A stretch of DNA of 64,000 nucleotides. Source: JAHBTB01 sp964451255 (GTDB lineage: Bacteria > Armatimonadota > Fimbriimonadia > Fimbriimonadales > Fimbriimonadaceae). Below, one piece after another: positions 33,693-41,041 of the stretch; position 1 is the stretch's first letter; every line of letters begins with the position of its first letter. The notes under the pieces are model-generated. The model saw only the letters and a list, made by a program, of their open reading frames with translations, made no database searches and had not been told where the DNA came from. A program made the translations under genes and the position numbers. The DNA is taken from NCBI GenBank assembly GCA_964451255.1, contig CAYVHL010000002.1, positions 186,001-250,000 of the forward strand, in the 5' to 3' direction.

Positions 33693-34190
33693 ATGTCAGA
33701 CATGAATTGGAAGCAAGAGGTCGCCAAGGCGGGGAAGTCCTTCGGCCACCGCAACTGGATCGTCGTGGGGGACGCCGCGATGCCGGTCTCATCATCCCCC
33801 GGATATGAAGTCTTGCTCAGTGACGCGGAACTACCGACAGTGCTGGAGGAGGTTTTGGGCAGCCTCGGCGATCAGGTGCGGCCGATCGCGTGGCAAGACC
33901 AAGAACTGGACTTGGTCGAGGAGAGCGCGGCGCCAGGCGCCGACGCCGCTAGGAAGGCCATTGGAGGCACTTTGAAGGGCGTTGAGACCCGAAAGGCGCC
34001 GCATGAGGACATCCTACGTCGGCTCGACGAGACATCCCGGGCATACAAGGTGCTGATGGTCAAGTCGACGATGAGGGTGCCCTACACAAGCGTCTTCCTG
34101 GAGCTTGACTGTGGTTACTGGTGCCAAGAAAGCGAAGAAGCCCTTCGACGCCGGATGGGCACGGCCATCGGGCGCAGCCAAATCGTCTGA
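33693..34190 (+). CDS. RbsD/FucU-like protein
   Basis: The 165-residue protein contains SFGHRNWIVVGDAAMP near the N-terminus, matching the GH...IVV.DA..P signature of RbsD (D-ribose pyranase) and FucU (fucose mutarotase), where the His and Asp sit in the active site. The rest is longer and more divergent than RbsD, with YWCQESEEALRRR at the end, so it may be a new branch. It would interconvert anomers of a sugar; the substrate is unknown. Starts at GTG 33660 and ATG 33702 are also possible; ATG 33693 is a compromise without a clear ribosome binding site. It precedes rpsJ but need not be cotranscribed. Confidence 0.7.
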   Translation: MSDMNWKQEVAKAGKSFGHRNWIVVGDAAMPVSSSPGYEVLLSDAELPTVLEEVLGSLGDQVRPIAWQDQELDLVEESAAPGADAARKAIGGTLKGVETRKAPHEDILRRLDETSRAYKVLMVKSTMRVPYTSVFLELDCGYWCQESEEALRRRMGTAIGRSQIV

Positions 34191-34303
34191 AGTCGGAAAT
34201 CCACGGCTTGGAACGGATGGTCCAGGGGACCAAATAGCTCCATGCCATAATTGCTCCGCCGCAAGGTTGGGCGTCGGTTGACACCGGGGTTAGAATTTGC
34301 GGT

Positions 34304-34322
34304 CGGCCCGTGAACCGGGCCG
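34304..34322 (+). promoter_or_regulatory. Leader hairpin next to the rpsJ ribosome binding site
   Basis: CGGCCCG-TGAAC-CGGGCCG forms a perfect 7-bp stem with a 5-base loop. Its last G is the first G of the GAGG Shine-Dalgarno sequence of rpsJ, so folding could affect initiation. TAGAAT at 34291-34296 is a candidate -10 box upstream. Confidence 0.55.
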
Positions 34323-34335
34323 AGGTCACAGAACC

Positions 34336-34650
34336 ATGTCAGCAGTACCTACCGTACGTATCCGTTTGCGCGCCTACGACCATCGCATCCTCGACACATC
34401 GGCCGAGAAAATCACCGAGACGGCCAAGAGGACAGGCGCGCGCATCGCCGGCCCAGTGCCCCTGCCGACCCGCATCCGCAAGTTCTGCGTGATTCGCGGC
34501 CCGCACATCGACAAGGAGTCGATGGAGCATTTCGAGCTTCGCACCCACAACCGGCTGATCGACATCCACGAGCCCACGAACAAGACGATCGACGCGCTGA
34601 TGCGCCTAGATCTTCCCAGTGGCGTGGACATCGAGATCAAAACCGTCTGA
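34336..34650 (+). CDS. rpsJ: 30S ribosomal protein S10
   Basis: The 104-residue protein matches S10 over its whole length: IRLRAYDHRILD, GARIAGPVPLPTR, KESMEHFELRTHNRLIDI and LDLPSGVDIEIK. S10 binds the 30S head and, with NusB, acts in antitermination. GAGG is about 10 bases before the ATG; the longer reading frame from 34297 lacks support. The gene is not followed by rplC or other S10-operon genes; instead a gene on the other strand meets it 14 bases later. It is therefore a single-gene unit, unlike the usual layout. Confidence 0.96.
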   Translation: MSAVPTVRIRLRAYDHRILDTSAEKITETAKRTGARIAGPVPLPTRIRKFCVIRGPHIDKESMEHFELRTHNRLIDIHEPTNKTIDALMRLDLPSGVDIEIKTV

Positions 34651-34664
34651 CGACGAAGACCCGG

Positions 34665-35429
34665 CTAGGGGTTGAGGTTCGACCTCAAGAATTCGAGGCT
34701 GGACCGTAGGCAGTCGAAGGGGTCGCGTGGGCACTCGTCCAGTTCGACCAGGAGCCAATCGGTGCCAGCCTCTTCGAACGCGGGCAAGATCGTCGACCAA
34801 TCCAGGTTGCCTTCGCCGATCGGCGCGTAGCTGACCTTCCAGCCGCCCGAGGCCATGTCCTTGACGTGAACCACCGGCAACCTGCCGGACAAGCGCTTGA
34901 TCTCCGGGACGACGTTCGATCCGGAGGCGTGCACCCAGTAGGTGTCCAGTTCCATCGGTAGCCAAGATTCGCCCACAAGCACGTCCCATGGGCGTCCGCT
35001 AGGAAACCGCTCGAACTCGACGGCGTGGTTGTGGTACCCGAGGGCGACGCCGGCGGAAGCCAGCTTGTCATGGATTTTGCGGTACTCGGCAAGCCACTCG
35101 CTGTAGGCGGCCGGGCCGCCCTGCCTGACGCCGTCTGGCGGTGCGCCGACGGCTGTGTAGGTGCATCCGAGCGACCGATGGAACTCGATCTCGGCGTGAG
35201 TGTCGTCGCGAAGCTTCTCCCAAGGCCGATGGGTCGCGGCGCAGACCAGGCCACGCTCCGCCAGCGCCCGTCCCGCTGCCTCGGCGGACAGGTCTACGTC
35301 GAAAGCACCGACGGCCGAGCATTGGACGCCGTCAAACCCCATCTCAGCGACGCGGTCGACCGTGGACATGAATCCGTCGCTGTTCTTGATGTGGTCGCGT
35401 AGCGTGTAGAGTTGGGCTCCGACCCTCAT
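34665..35429 (-). CDS. Sugar phosphate isomerase/epimerase family protein
   Basis: The 254-residue TIM barrel contains RVGAQLYTLRDHIK, AEMGFDGVQCSAVG, GYHNHAVEFERF, MELDTYWVHASG, VHVKDM and LLVELDECPRDP. The metal ligands are likely the Glu, Asp, His and Glu in these segments, as in xylose-isomerase-like epimerases. The gene is the last of three on this strand: its ATG overlaps the stop of the upstream oxidoreductase by 4 bases (ATGA), so translation is coupled. The three enzymes likely convert one sugar or inositol-type compound, which is inference. It ends 14 bases from rpsJ. Confidence 0.87.
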   Translation of the reverse strand: MRVGAQLYTLRDHIKNSDGFMSTVDRVAEMGFDGVQCSAVGAFDVDLSAEAAGRALAERGLVCAATHRPWEKLRDDTHAEIEFHRSLGCTYTAVGAPPDGVRQGGPAAYSEWLAEYRKIHDKLASAGVALGYHNHAVEFERFPSGRPWDVLVGESWLPMELDTYWVHASGSNVVPEIKRLSGRLPVVHVKDMASGGWKVSYAPIGEGNLDWSTILPAFEEAGTDWLLVELDECPRDPFDCLRSSLEFLRSNLNP

Positions 35430-36508
35430 GAGACGCTGTCCACCAGCACCCGGGCGCCGTCCCGCTTGGCGCTCTCATAGACGGCGAGGATGACCTTCAG
35501 GGGTTCGATGGCGTCACGGCAGTCCATGAAGGGCTTGCGGTCCTCTCTTATCGCGTCAACAAAGTCTTGGATCTGCAGATAGTGTTGCTCGCCCCAGATG
35601 GCGCTGGGGTCGCTGGCGCCGGTTGCGTCGGCGTCACCTTCCAGCATCTCCAGGTTGGGCACCGGTTGTTTGGTGATGCCGCGGCCATAGGGGCCGGTCT
35701 CGCCATTGTCGGCGACGGTCTCCCATGTCTTGATCCTGTCGGCCTCCAAGAAGACGCTGCCGCCCGTGCCATGGACCTCGAGCCTTTCGGAGATGCCCGG
35801 ATAGGCAGAAGTCGAGCCGACCAGCACGCCGACAGCCCCGTTCTTGAACTCGAGAAGCGCGGTGGCGAGGTCTTCGACCTCGATCTTGTGTGCGGCGGTC
35901 CGTACCTGGGCTTGGACTGATTTCACACCGCCCATCACCCACTGCAACATGTCCACGTAGTGGACGCCCTGGTTCATGAGGCAACCACCGCCGTCCAGTG
36001 CCCAGGTGCCACGCCAGTCGCCCGAATCGTAGTAGGCCTGCGTGCGGTACCACTTGATATAAGCGTCCCCTTGGATGAGCCTCCCGAGTTCACCGCCCTG
36101 GGCGGCGTCGTGGAGTCGTCTGATGTCCCCAGCGAAGCGGTGCTGGCTGATGCAGCCGTGCTTGAGGCCGTGAGATTCGCACGCCTCGGCCAACGCCGTC
36201 GCCGGGCCGACCTTGATGTCGACCGGCTTTTCTGTGAGCACGTGCTTGCCATTGGCAGCCGCCTTGATCCCGACCTCGGCGTGCAGTCCGCTCGGCACAC
36301 AGACGGTGACGGCGTCGACTAACGGCCAAAGTTCTTCGAGGGTCGAGACGGGAGCGGCCCCGAACTTCTCGCCCGCCGCTTTCGCCTTGTCCGCGTCGAT
36401 GTCGCAGACCGCGGCCAGGGTGGCGCCGTCCGCACGGATGAGGGATTCGCAATGGTTGCCGTGGATCGCGCCGCAACCGATGACGCCGAATCGGAGGTCG
36501 TTGGACAT
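35426..36508 (-). CDS. Gfo/Idh/MocA family oxidoreductase
   Basis: The 360-residue protein has the Rossmann start LRFGVIGCGAIHGNHC, CDIDADKA at beta-2, and EKPVDI in the HVLTEKPVDIK segment. WALDGGGCLMNQGVHYVDMLQWVMG in the C-terminal domain carries the family's GG...Q..H.VD pattern. It oxidises or reduces a sugar-like substrate with NAD(P). The upstream extension of the reading frame (47 codons) lies inside the previous gene, so the ATG at 36508 is chosen; it shares one base with that gene's TAA stop (TAATG). It is the middle gene of a three-gene operon. Confidence 0.9.
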   Translation of the reverse strand: MSNDLRFGVIGCGAIHGNHCESLIRADGATLAAVCDIDADKAKAAGEKFGAAPVSTLEELWPLVDAVTVCVPSGLHAEVGIKAAANGKHVLTEKPVDIKVGPATALAEACESHGLKHGCISQHRFAGDIRRLHDAAQGGELGRLIQGDAYIKWYRTQAYYDSGDWRGTWALDGGGCLMNQGVHYVDMLQWVMGGVKSVQAQVRTAAHKIEVEDLATALLEFKNGAVGVLVGSTSAYPGISERLEVHGTGGSVFLEADRIKTWETVADNGETGPYGRGITKQPVPNLEMLEGDADATGASDPSAIWGEQHYLQIQDFVDAIREDRKPFMDCRDAIEPLKVILAVYESAKRDGARVLVDSVS

Positions 36509-37314
36509 TAGATGCGTCCTAGGATGGCACGAAGGGCCTCGACGGCGACACGGCAGAGCTTGGGCCCGCTGAACCCGCTCATCCGTCCCGCGCTTTGAAG
36601 GTGGGGTTCCAAGGTCAGGGTGCCGTGCCACCCCTCCCCTTTCATCCATTGGAGGGTGCGCTCGATCTGGCCGTCTCCCTCTCCTGCGGGCACCACCCTA
36701 CGAGTGTCTTCGACCGCGTCTTTGATGTGAAGTGTGTCTATGAAGGGGAGAGCCCAGGGGAGCCAGTCGTCCCAAGGGCGGTGGCCGATGAGCACGGTGT
36801 TGGCGAAGTCGAACGCGAGTTTGAAGTGAGGGCCGTGGAACTCCTCGACTAGGCGACGGGTCTGCTCGGGGTCGGCGCCGTAGAACCGGGCATCGTTCTC
36901 GTGGAGCAAGGTGACGCCAGCCTCCTCGGCGTGCGCGACCATTGGTCTGAGCCATTGACGCACCACCTCCCAAACTGTGGCGGGGTCACCAGATGGTTCC
37001 GGCTCGGGAGAAAAGATGCGGACGTGCTTCGCGCCGACCTTCCTGGCGACGGCGACCGACCGTTCCAACTTCTGCATCTCGCCGCGAAACAGGTCGGGGT
37101 CGAGCCTGACCTTGTTGACCGGGCTGCCGATGGCGCGCACAGCCACACCTTCGGCGATGACCTCGGCGATGTCGCCTCCCTCAAGGTCGGCGACGTTCCG
37201 CCCGTTGGCGTTGCGCAGGTCGAGGCCGTCCAGGCCGTTCTCGCGGACAAATGCCGCCTGTTCCGCATATGCTGCAGAGCACTCGTCCGCAAAAATCGTC
37301 ACGGGCCAAGCCAT
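36508..37314 (-). CDS. Sugar phosphate isomerase/epimerase family protein
   Basis: The 268-residue TIM barrel opens with ITIFADECS and contains GLDGLDLRNANGRNVADL, HVRIFSPEPE, LLHENDARFYG, LAFDFANTVL, LHIKDAVED, VVPAGEGDGQI and TLTLEPHL. The Glu, Asp, His and Glu at strand ends are the likely metal site. It is the first gene of the three-gene operon. TAGACT ends 7 bases before the ATG, which fits a leaderless start; no clear ribosome binding site is present. It is not closely similar to the third gene, so the two epimerase-like enzymes probably catalyse different steps. Confidence 0.87.
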   Translation of the reverse strand: MAWPVTIFADECSAAYAEQAAFVRENGLDGLDLRNANGRNVADLEGGDIAEVIAEGVAVRAIGSPVNKVRLDPDLFRGEMQKLERSVAVARKVGAKHVRIFSPEPEPSGDPATVWEVVRQWLRPMVAHAEEAGVTLLHENDARFYGADPEQTRRLVEEFHGPHFKLAFDFANTVLIGHRPWDDWLPWALPFIDTLHIKDAVEDTRRVVPAGEGDGQIERTLQWMKGEGWHGTLTLEPHLQSAGRMSGFSGPKLCRVAVEALRAILGRI

Positions 37315-37379
37315 GCGGCCCAGTCTACAGTTTCGCCACCGCTACCGACTCGAACCCTCGCCAAAGCAGTGATCGAAGC

Positions 37380-37883
37380 TCAGTACTTGGTCAGGGGCCG
37401 ACGGGTGTGACAGGATGCGCGCCCTGTCTTTTCGAAGTATTGCTGGTGGTAATCCTCGGCTACCCAGAAAGTGGTCGCCGGTTCGATCTTGGTCGCGATC
37501 GGCTTGGAAAAGAACTGCTGCGCCCATTGCTTGCTCCGCTCTGCAGACTCGCGTTGCTCTTCGTCGTGAAAGAAAACGGCCGAGCGGTATTGGGAACCGT
37601 GATCGGGGCCTTGCCGATCCACCTGCGTCGGGTCGTGAAGTTCCCAGAAGACCCTCATGAGTTCGTCAAAGCTGACCATGGACTGGTCGTACACCACCTC
37701 GACGACCTCGGCGTGTCCCGTCGCGTCCGTGCAGACGTCCTTGTATGTCGGGTGGTCCAGGTGCCCGCCCTCATAGCCGACGGCGGTGTCGATCACGCCA
37801 GGGATTTCACGGAAAATGTGCTCGACGCCCCAAAAGCACCCGGCACCAAACGTCGCCCTCTTAGCGGAGTCATCCATCTTCAT
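37380..37883 (-). CDS. msrA: Peptide methionine (S)-S-oxide reductase MsrA
   Basis: The 167-residue protein has the MsrA active site GAGCFWGVEHIF with the nucleophilic cysteine, then GVIDTAVGYEGG, HPTYKDVCTDATGHAEVVEVVYD and the GPDHGSQYRSAVFF block. It repairs oxidised methionine. The C-terminus is short and keeps one cysteine (RASCHTRR) that could resolve the disulphide. Reading frames starting further upstream would overlap the divergent promoter. GATTAT ends 6 bases before the ATG, so the message may be leaderless. It diverges from the cytochrome gene at 37941. Confidence 0.95.
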   Translation of the reverse strand: MKMDDSAKRATFGAGCFWGVEHIFREIPGVIDTAVGYEGGHLDHPTYKDVCTDATGHAEVVEVVYDQSMVSFDELMRVFWELHDPTQVDRQGPDHGSQYRSAVFFHDEEQRESAERSKQWAQQFFSKPIATKIEPATTFWVAEDYHQQYFEKTGRASCHTRRPLTKY

Positions 37884-37889
37884 TTGTCC

Positions 37890-37933
37890 ATAATCTCGGA
37901 AGACGACAGTCGTTCCCCCGGCAAGGATACACT
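37890..37933. promoter_or_regulatory. Divergent promoters of msrA and the cytochrome c gene
   Basis: The minus-strand GATTAT (37895-37890) serves msrA, and the plus-strand TACACT (37928-37933) serves the cytochrome gene; each ends 6 or 7 bases before its start codon. The 57 bases between the two start codons hold both promoters. A CGACAG about 17 bases before TACACT is a weak -35 box. Confidence 0.5.
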
Positions 37934-37940
37934 GGGCCCG

Positions 37941-38612
37941 ATGGACGCGCGACGCGTGGTCTTGGGAGCCCTTTTGGTGCTCGTCGGCTGTCAGGCGCAA
38001 AGCCCAAGCGGCCAGGTCGTCGATGTCAGGAAGCTCCCGTCAAAGGACGCCGATTTCCTGCCGTCGCAACCGGCCAAGCAGGATGATCCTTTGAAAGGGG
38101 CGATGGGCTTCAACCGACCGGCCGACGATGCCGGAATCCATGCGGCGCCGAAGGAGAAGGACGACATGCCGCTCCACTTCAAGCCGGTGGCCTTCTTTGC
38201 CAAGAACTGCGCCAGTTGTCATGGGGACGAAGGCGCCAAATTTGACGACGGTGCAAGGAGGCACGCCTTGGACAAGGACTTCGCGCTCAAGGTCGCCGCG
38301 ATGGCCAAGGAGCAGGCCAAGAAACCGGTCTTTGGCCGCGAACTCGCTGCTTTGGCCCAGTACTGCCAAGCCGTCATGACTGAAGCTGCCTACGTCGCGT
38401 GGGTGGACGGTGACCTCTACGAGGCAAGGCCGGGTTCGAACCTCATTGCCAGGGGCGGGGGCGAGGCGAAGATCATGGATGGTTCCAAAACAGATTGGAG
38501 CGTGCGCGGCCTCAAGGATGGATCGGAGATCCTCGCCGTATTCGGGCCAAGCAAGGCCTCCCTCATGTATCCTCAGGCTCAAAGCCATGGTGAGTTTTCT
38601 CTGCGTCGTTAG
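37941..38612 (+). CDS. Monoheme cytochrome c lipoprotein
   Basis: The 223-residue protein has a lipoprotein signal ending in VLVGC, a proline- and charge-rich linker and one heme-binding site, CASCH in FFAKNCASCHGDEGAKF. The second half has no further heme motif; a lone cysteine occurs in AQYCQAV. It should be anchored outside the cytoplasmic membrane and carry electrons. The reading frame extends far upstream but the signal sequence fixes the start at ATG 37941, and TACACT ends 7 bases before it. The next gene begins 26 bases before this one ends, so the two may be linked. Confidence 0.85.
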   Translation: MDARRVVLGALLVLVGCQAQSPSGQVVDVRKLPSKDADFLPSQPAKQDDPLKGAMGFNRPADDAGIHAAPKEKDDMPLHFKPVAFFAKNCASCHGDEGAKFDDGARRHALDKDFALKVAAMAKEQAKKPVFGRELAALAQYCQAVMTEAAYVAWVDGDLYEARPGSNLIARGGGEAKIMDGSKTDWSVRGLKDGSEILAVFGPSKASLMYPQAQSHGEFSLRR

Positions 38613-39873
38613 CCTGGTCGCCGGGCTGACACCACCTCAGACCTCTTGGGAGCTCAAGAAGCTTGGGACTGGGGGCGAGACCTATGTCTCCACTGACGAC
38701 CAAGGGACGGTCTATTGCAGCAGCCACATCCCGACCCAGGTGTACGCCAGCCGGGACTGGGGGGCGACGTTCACACACATGAAGACTTTCCCCGACTCAC
38801 TTGGGGACGTCGTCGTCTTGGCCCTGCCCCGAGGAAGGGCCCTGATGACATATATGATATCGGCGACTGACGGCTTCCGGTCACAGGTGTCGAGCGACTA
38901 CGGCAAGTCTTGGGCTCCTGGTGCGCCTCCGCACGGACGCCCGCTCGACCGGGAGTGGCCCGCTTACGATCCGGCGACCAAGACCCTGTACCTGATCTAC
39001 AGTGACGGTTTCATCGGCGGCCCGAAGTCCAAGGGCATCTTCTTGGCTGAAAGCAAGAACTACGGGGCGACTTGGGTCGAGCTCGGTCGTATCGACAAGG
39101 AGCCGTCCGAGCACTATCCGGTCGATCCCCACATGGTTCTGTCCAGTGACGGAAAGATCTACGCGTTCTGGACGGTCACCACCGATTTCAACACGATCGA
39201 CTACATTTCGACAGCAGTTTCAACTGACCACGGCAAGACGTTCGGGCATCAGCAACAAGTCGCGGTTCACGATAAGTCGCTCGACGCAGACTTGCAGGAA
39301 CGCTGGATGCTCGGTGGGTTGGCCTCCTTCGGCCCGTCGACAGTGACCGTCTTCTACACCAGCTATGACAAGGTGACCGTGGACGGCTCCGGTGCGTTGG
39401 TGTTGCGGGCTTTGACCCGGACGAGCAAAGACGGCGGGGAGACCTTTGGGCCGCCAGTGCCGGCGGGTGGGCCTGAGGAGACGAGCGTCGCCGTCCGGCA
39501 ATACCGCAACAAGAAGTACCGTGACGAGAACAACCCTTATTTCATGCAGGTGATGCCTTGGGGTTGCTACGACCAGAAGGGGAGGCTGAACTTGGTCTGG
39601 ATGGACGATCGAGACGGACAAGGGGACATCAGAGGCAACGCTTACAACAAGTGGCATTTGAGGTCGGCTGTTGTCGACCCGGCCCTGAAGTCACAGGCGG
39701 CGTCCGAGAGGGTGGGAGGCGATTTCCTGGCCGCCCGGCCAGCACTCGACTACCTTTGTTGCACGGCAGACTCGAAGTACTTCTATGCGTCGTGGACCCA
39801 AAACGAAGGCTCAGAGGGAACCTTCGACTTTTCTGGCCAGTTCTACTTCGCCCGAAGGCCCGTTGCCCCGTGA
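38587..39873 (+). CDS. Secreted sialidase-like (BNR/Asp-box) beta-propeller protein
   Basis: The 428-residue protein has a short signal sequence (VSFLCVVSLVAGL) and five Asp-box repeats of the S-x-D-x-G-x-T-W/F type: SRDWGATF, SSDYGKSW, SKNYGATW, STDHGKTF and SKDGGETF. They mark a six-bladed propeller as in sialidases. The arginine triad of true sialidases is not clear, so the enzyme may have another substrate or bind ligands only. The ATG lies inside the end of the cytochrome gene (26-base overlap). A TCAGG about 9 bases upstream may act as a weak ribosome binding site. Confidence 0.8.
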   Translation: MVSFLCVVSLVAGLTPPQTSWELKKLGTGGETYVSTDDQGTVYCSSHIPTQVYASRDWGATFTHMKTFPDSLGDVVVLALPRGRALMTYMISATDGFRSQVSSDYGKSWAPGAPPHGRPLDREWPAYDPATKTLYLIYSDGFIGGPKSKGIFLAESKNYGATWVELGRIDKEPSEHYPVDPHMVLSSDGKIYAFWTVTTDFNTIDYISTAVSTDHGKTFGHQQQVAVHDKSLDADLQERWMLGGLASFGPSTVTVFYTSYDKVTVDGSGALVLRALTRTSKDGGETFGPPVPAGGPEETSVAVRQYRNKKYRDENNPYFMQVMPWGCYDQKGRLNLVWMDDRDGQGDIRGNAYNKWHLRSAVVDPALKSQAASERVGGDFLAARPALDYLCCTADSKYFYASWTQNEGSEGTFDFSGQFYFARRPVAP

Positions 39874-39901
39874 CGGCTCCGGTAACATCCGCCAGACACC
39901 T

Positions 39902-41020
39902 GTGGACGCCTACCTCGTTTTGAACGACGGTGCCGTCTTTCCGGGACGCTTGGTCGGCGCACCCGGCGAGGCGGTCGGCGAAGTCGTTTTCAACACGGGG
40001 ATGACGGGTTACCAGGAGATCCTCTCCGACCCCAGTTACGCCGGTCAGATCGTCACATTCACATACCCGATGATCGGGAATTACGGAATGAACGACGACG
40101 ACTTCGAGTCGGATCGGTTGCAGCCTGCCGGGATGGTGGTTCGCGAAGCTTGCGACAGTCCCAGCAACTGGCGCTCGACCAAGACCCTCGACCAACTCTT
40201 GCGCGAGCGTGGCATGACCGGGGTCCAAGGCATTGACACCCGTTTGGTGACCAAGCGCATCAGGAGCGGCGGCGTGACGATGGGTATGGTGACGACTCAG
40301 CCCCAACAGGCTCTTGATCGGCTCCGTGGGACGCAGGGATATGGCGACCGCGACTTTGTCTATGCCGTGACGGCCTCCGAACCCTATTCGTGGGGCTACG
40401 ACGGCAAAGGGGGCATGGGCAAGCCGGAAGAATCGTATGACGCCACCATCGCCGTCCTAGACTGCGGTCTCAAGTACAACATCCTAAGGCGGTTCGCCGC
40501 CCTGAAGGTACGGTCGCTGGTCTTCCCGGCCGACGTGTCCGTCGATGAAATCATGTCCCACAATCCGGACGGGATACTGCTCTCTCCCGGACCTGGCGAC
40601 CCGGTCCGCCTTGGCCCGGTGGTCGAGACGGTCAAGGGCCTGCTCGGACGTCGGCCGCTCTTCGGCATCTGCCTAGGCAACCAACTACTGTGCCAGGCGG
40701 TCGGAGGAAAGACTTTCAAGCTCAAGTTCGGCCATCGCGGCTCAAACCACCCGGTCAAGGACCTAGAAGACGGGACGGTCACCATCACGAGCCAGAACCA
40801 TGGCTACGCGGTCGATCCCGAATCCTTGGTCGGCACCGACGGTCAAGTCACACAATTGAACTTGAACGACGGCACGGTCGAGGGCATCGCCGTGCCGAGC
40901 GCGGACGCTGCCAGCATCCAGTACCACCCTGAGGCCGCGCCGGGGCCGTGGGACAGCCGCAAGCACTTTGTGCGCTTTGTCGAGCGCATCACCCAACCGT
41001 CTGTCCGAATGTTGGTTTGA
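39902..41020 (+). CDS. carA: Carbamoyl-phosphate synthase small subunit
   Basis: The 372-residue protein provides glutamine amidotransferase activity for carbamoyl phosphate in arginine and pyrimidine synthesis. The N-terminal domain carries AYLVLNDGAVFPGRLVG and NTGMTGYQEILSDPSY. The class I amidotransferase domain has the nucleophilic cysteine in FGICLGNQLL and the histidine and glutamate in QYHPEAAPGP. The start is GTG 39902; the reading frame upstream overlaps the sialidase gene. TAACAT at 39883-39888 could be a -10 box with a leader of only a few bases. carB is not adjacent. Confidence 0.95.
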   Translation: MDAYLVLNDGAVFPGRLVGAPGEAVGEVVFNTGMTGYQEILSDPSYAGQIVTFTYPMIGNYGMNDDDFESDRLQPAGMVVREACDSPSNWRSTKTLDQLLRERGMTGVQGIDTRLVTKRIRSGGVTMGMVTTQPQQALDRLRGTQGYGDRDFVYAVTASEPYSWGYDGKGGMGKPEESYDATIAVLDCGLKYNILRRFAALKVRSLVFPADVSVDEIMSHNPDGILLSPGPGDPVRLGPVVETVKGLLGRRPLFGICLGNQLLCQAVGGKTFKLKFGHRGSNHPVKDLEDGTVTITSQNHGYAVDPESLVGTDGQVTQLNLNDGTVEGIAVPSADAASIQYHPEAAPGPWDSRKHFVRFVERITQPSVRMLV

Positions 41021-41041
41021 GCCGCGGCCCGGTTCGCCTGA

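Noticed and set aside
34278..34296. TTGACA and TAGAAT upstream of rpsJ as a promoter pair
   Set aside because: Only 7 bases separate them, too few for a sigma-70 promoter; TAGAAT alone is kept as a candidate -10 box.
37251..37940. N-terminal extension of the cytochrome c gene
   Set aside because: It runs antisense to msrA; the lipoprotein signal starts at 37941.
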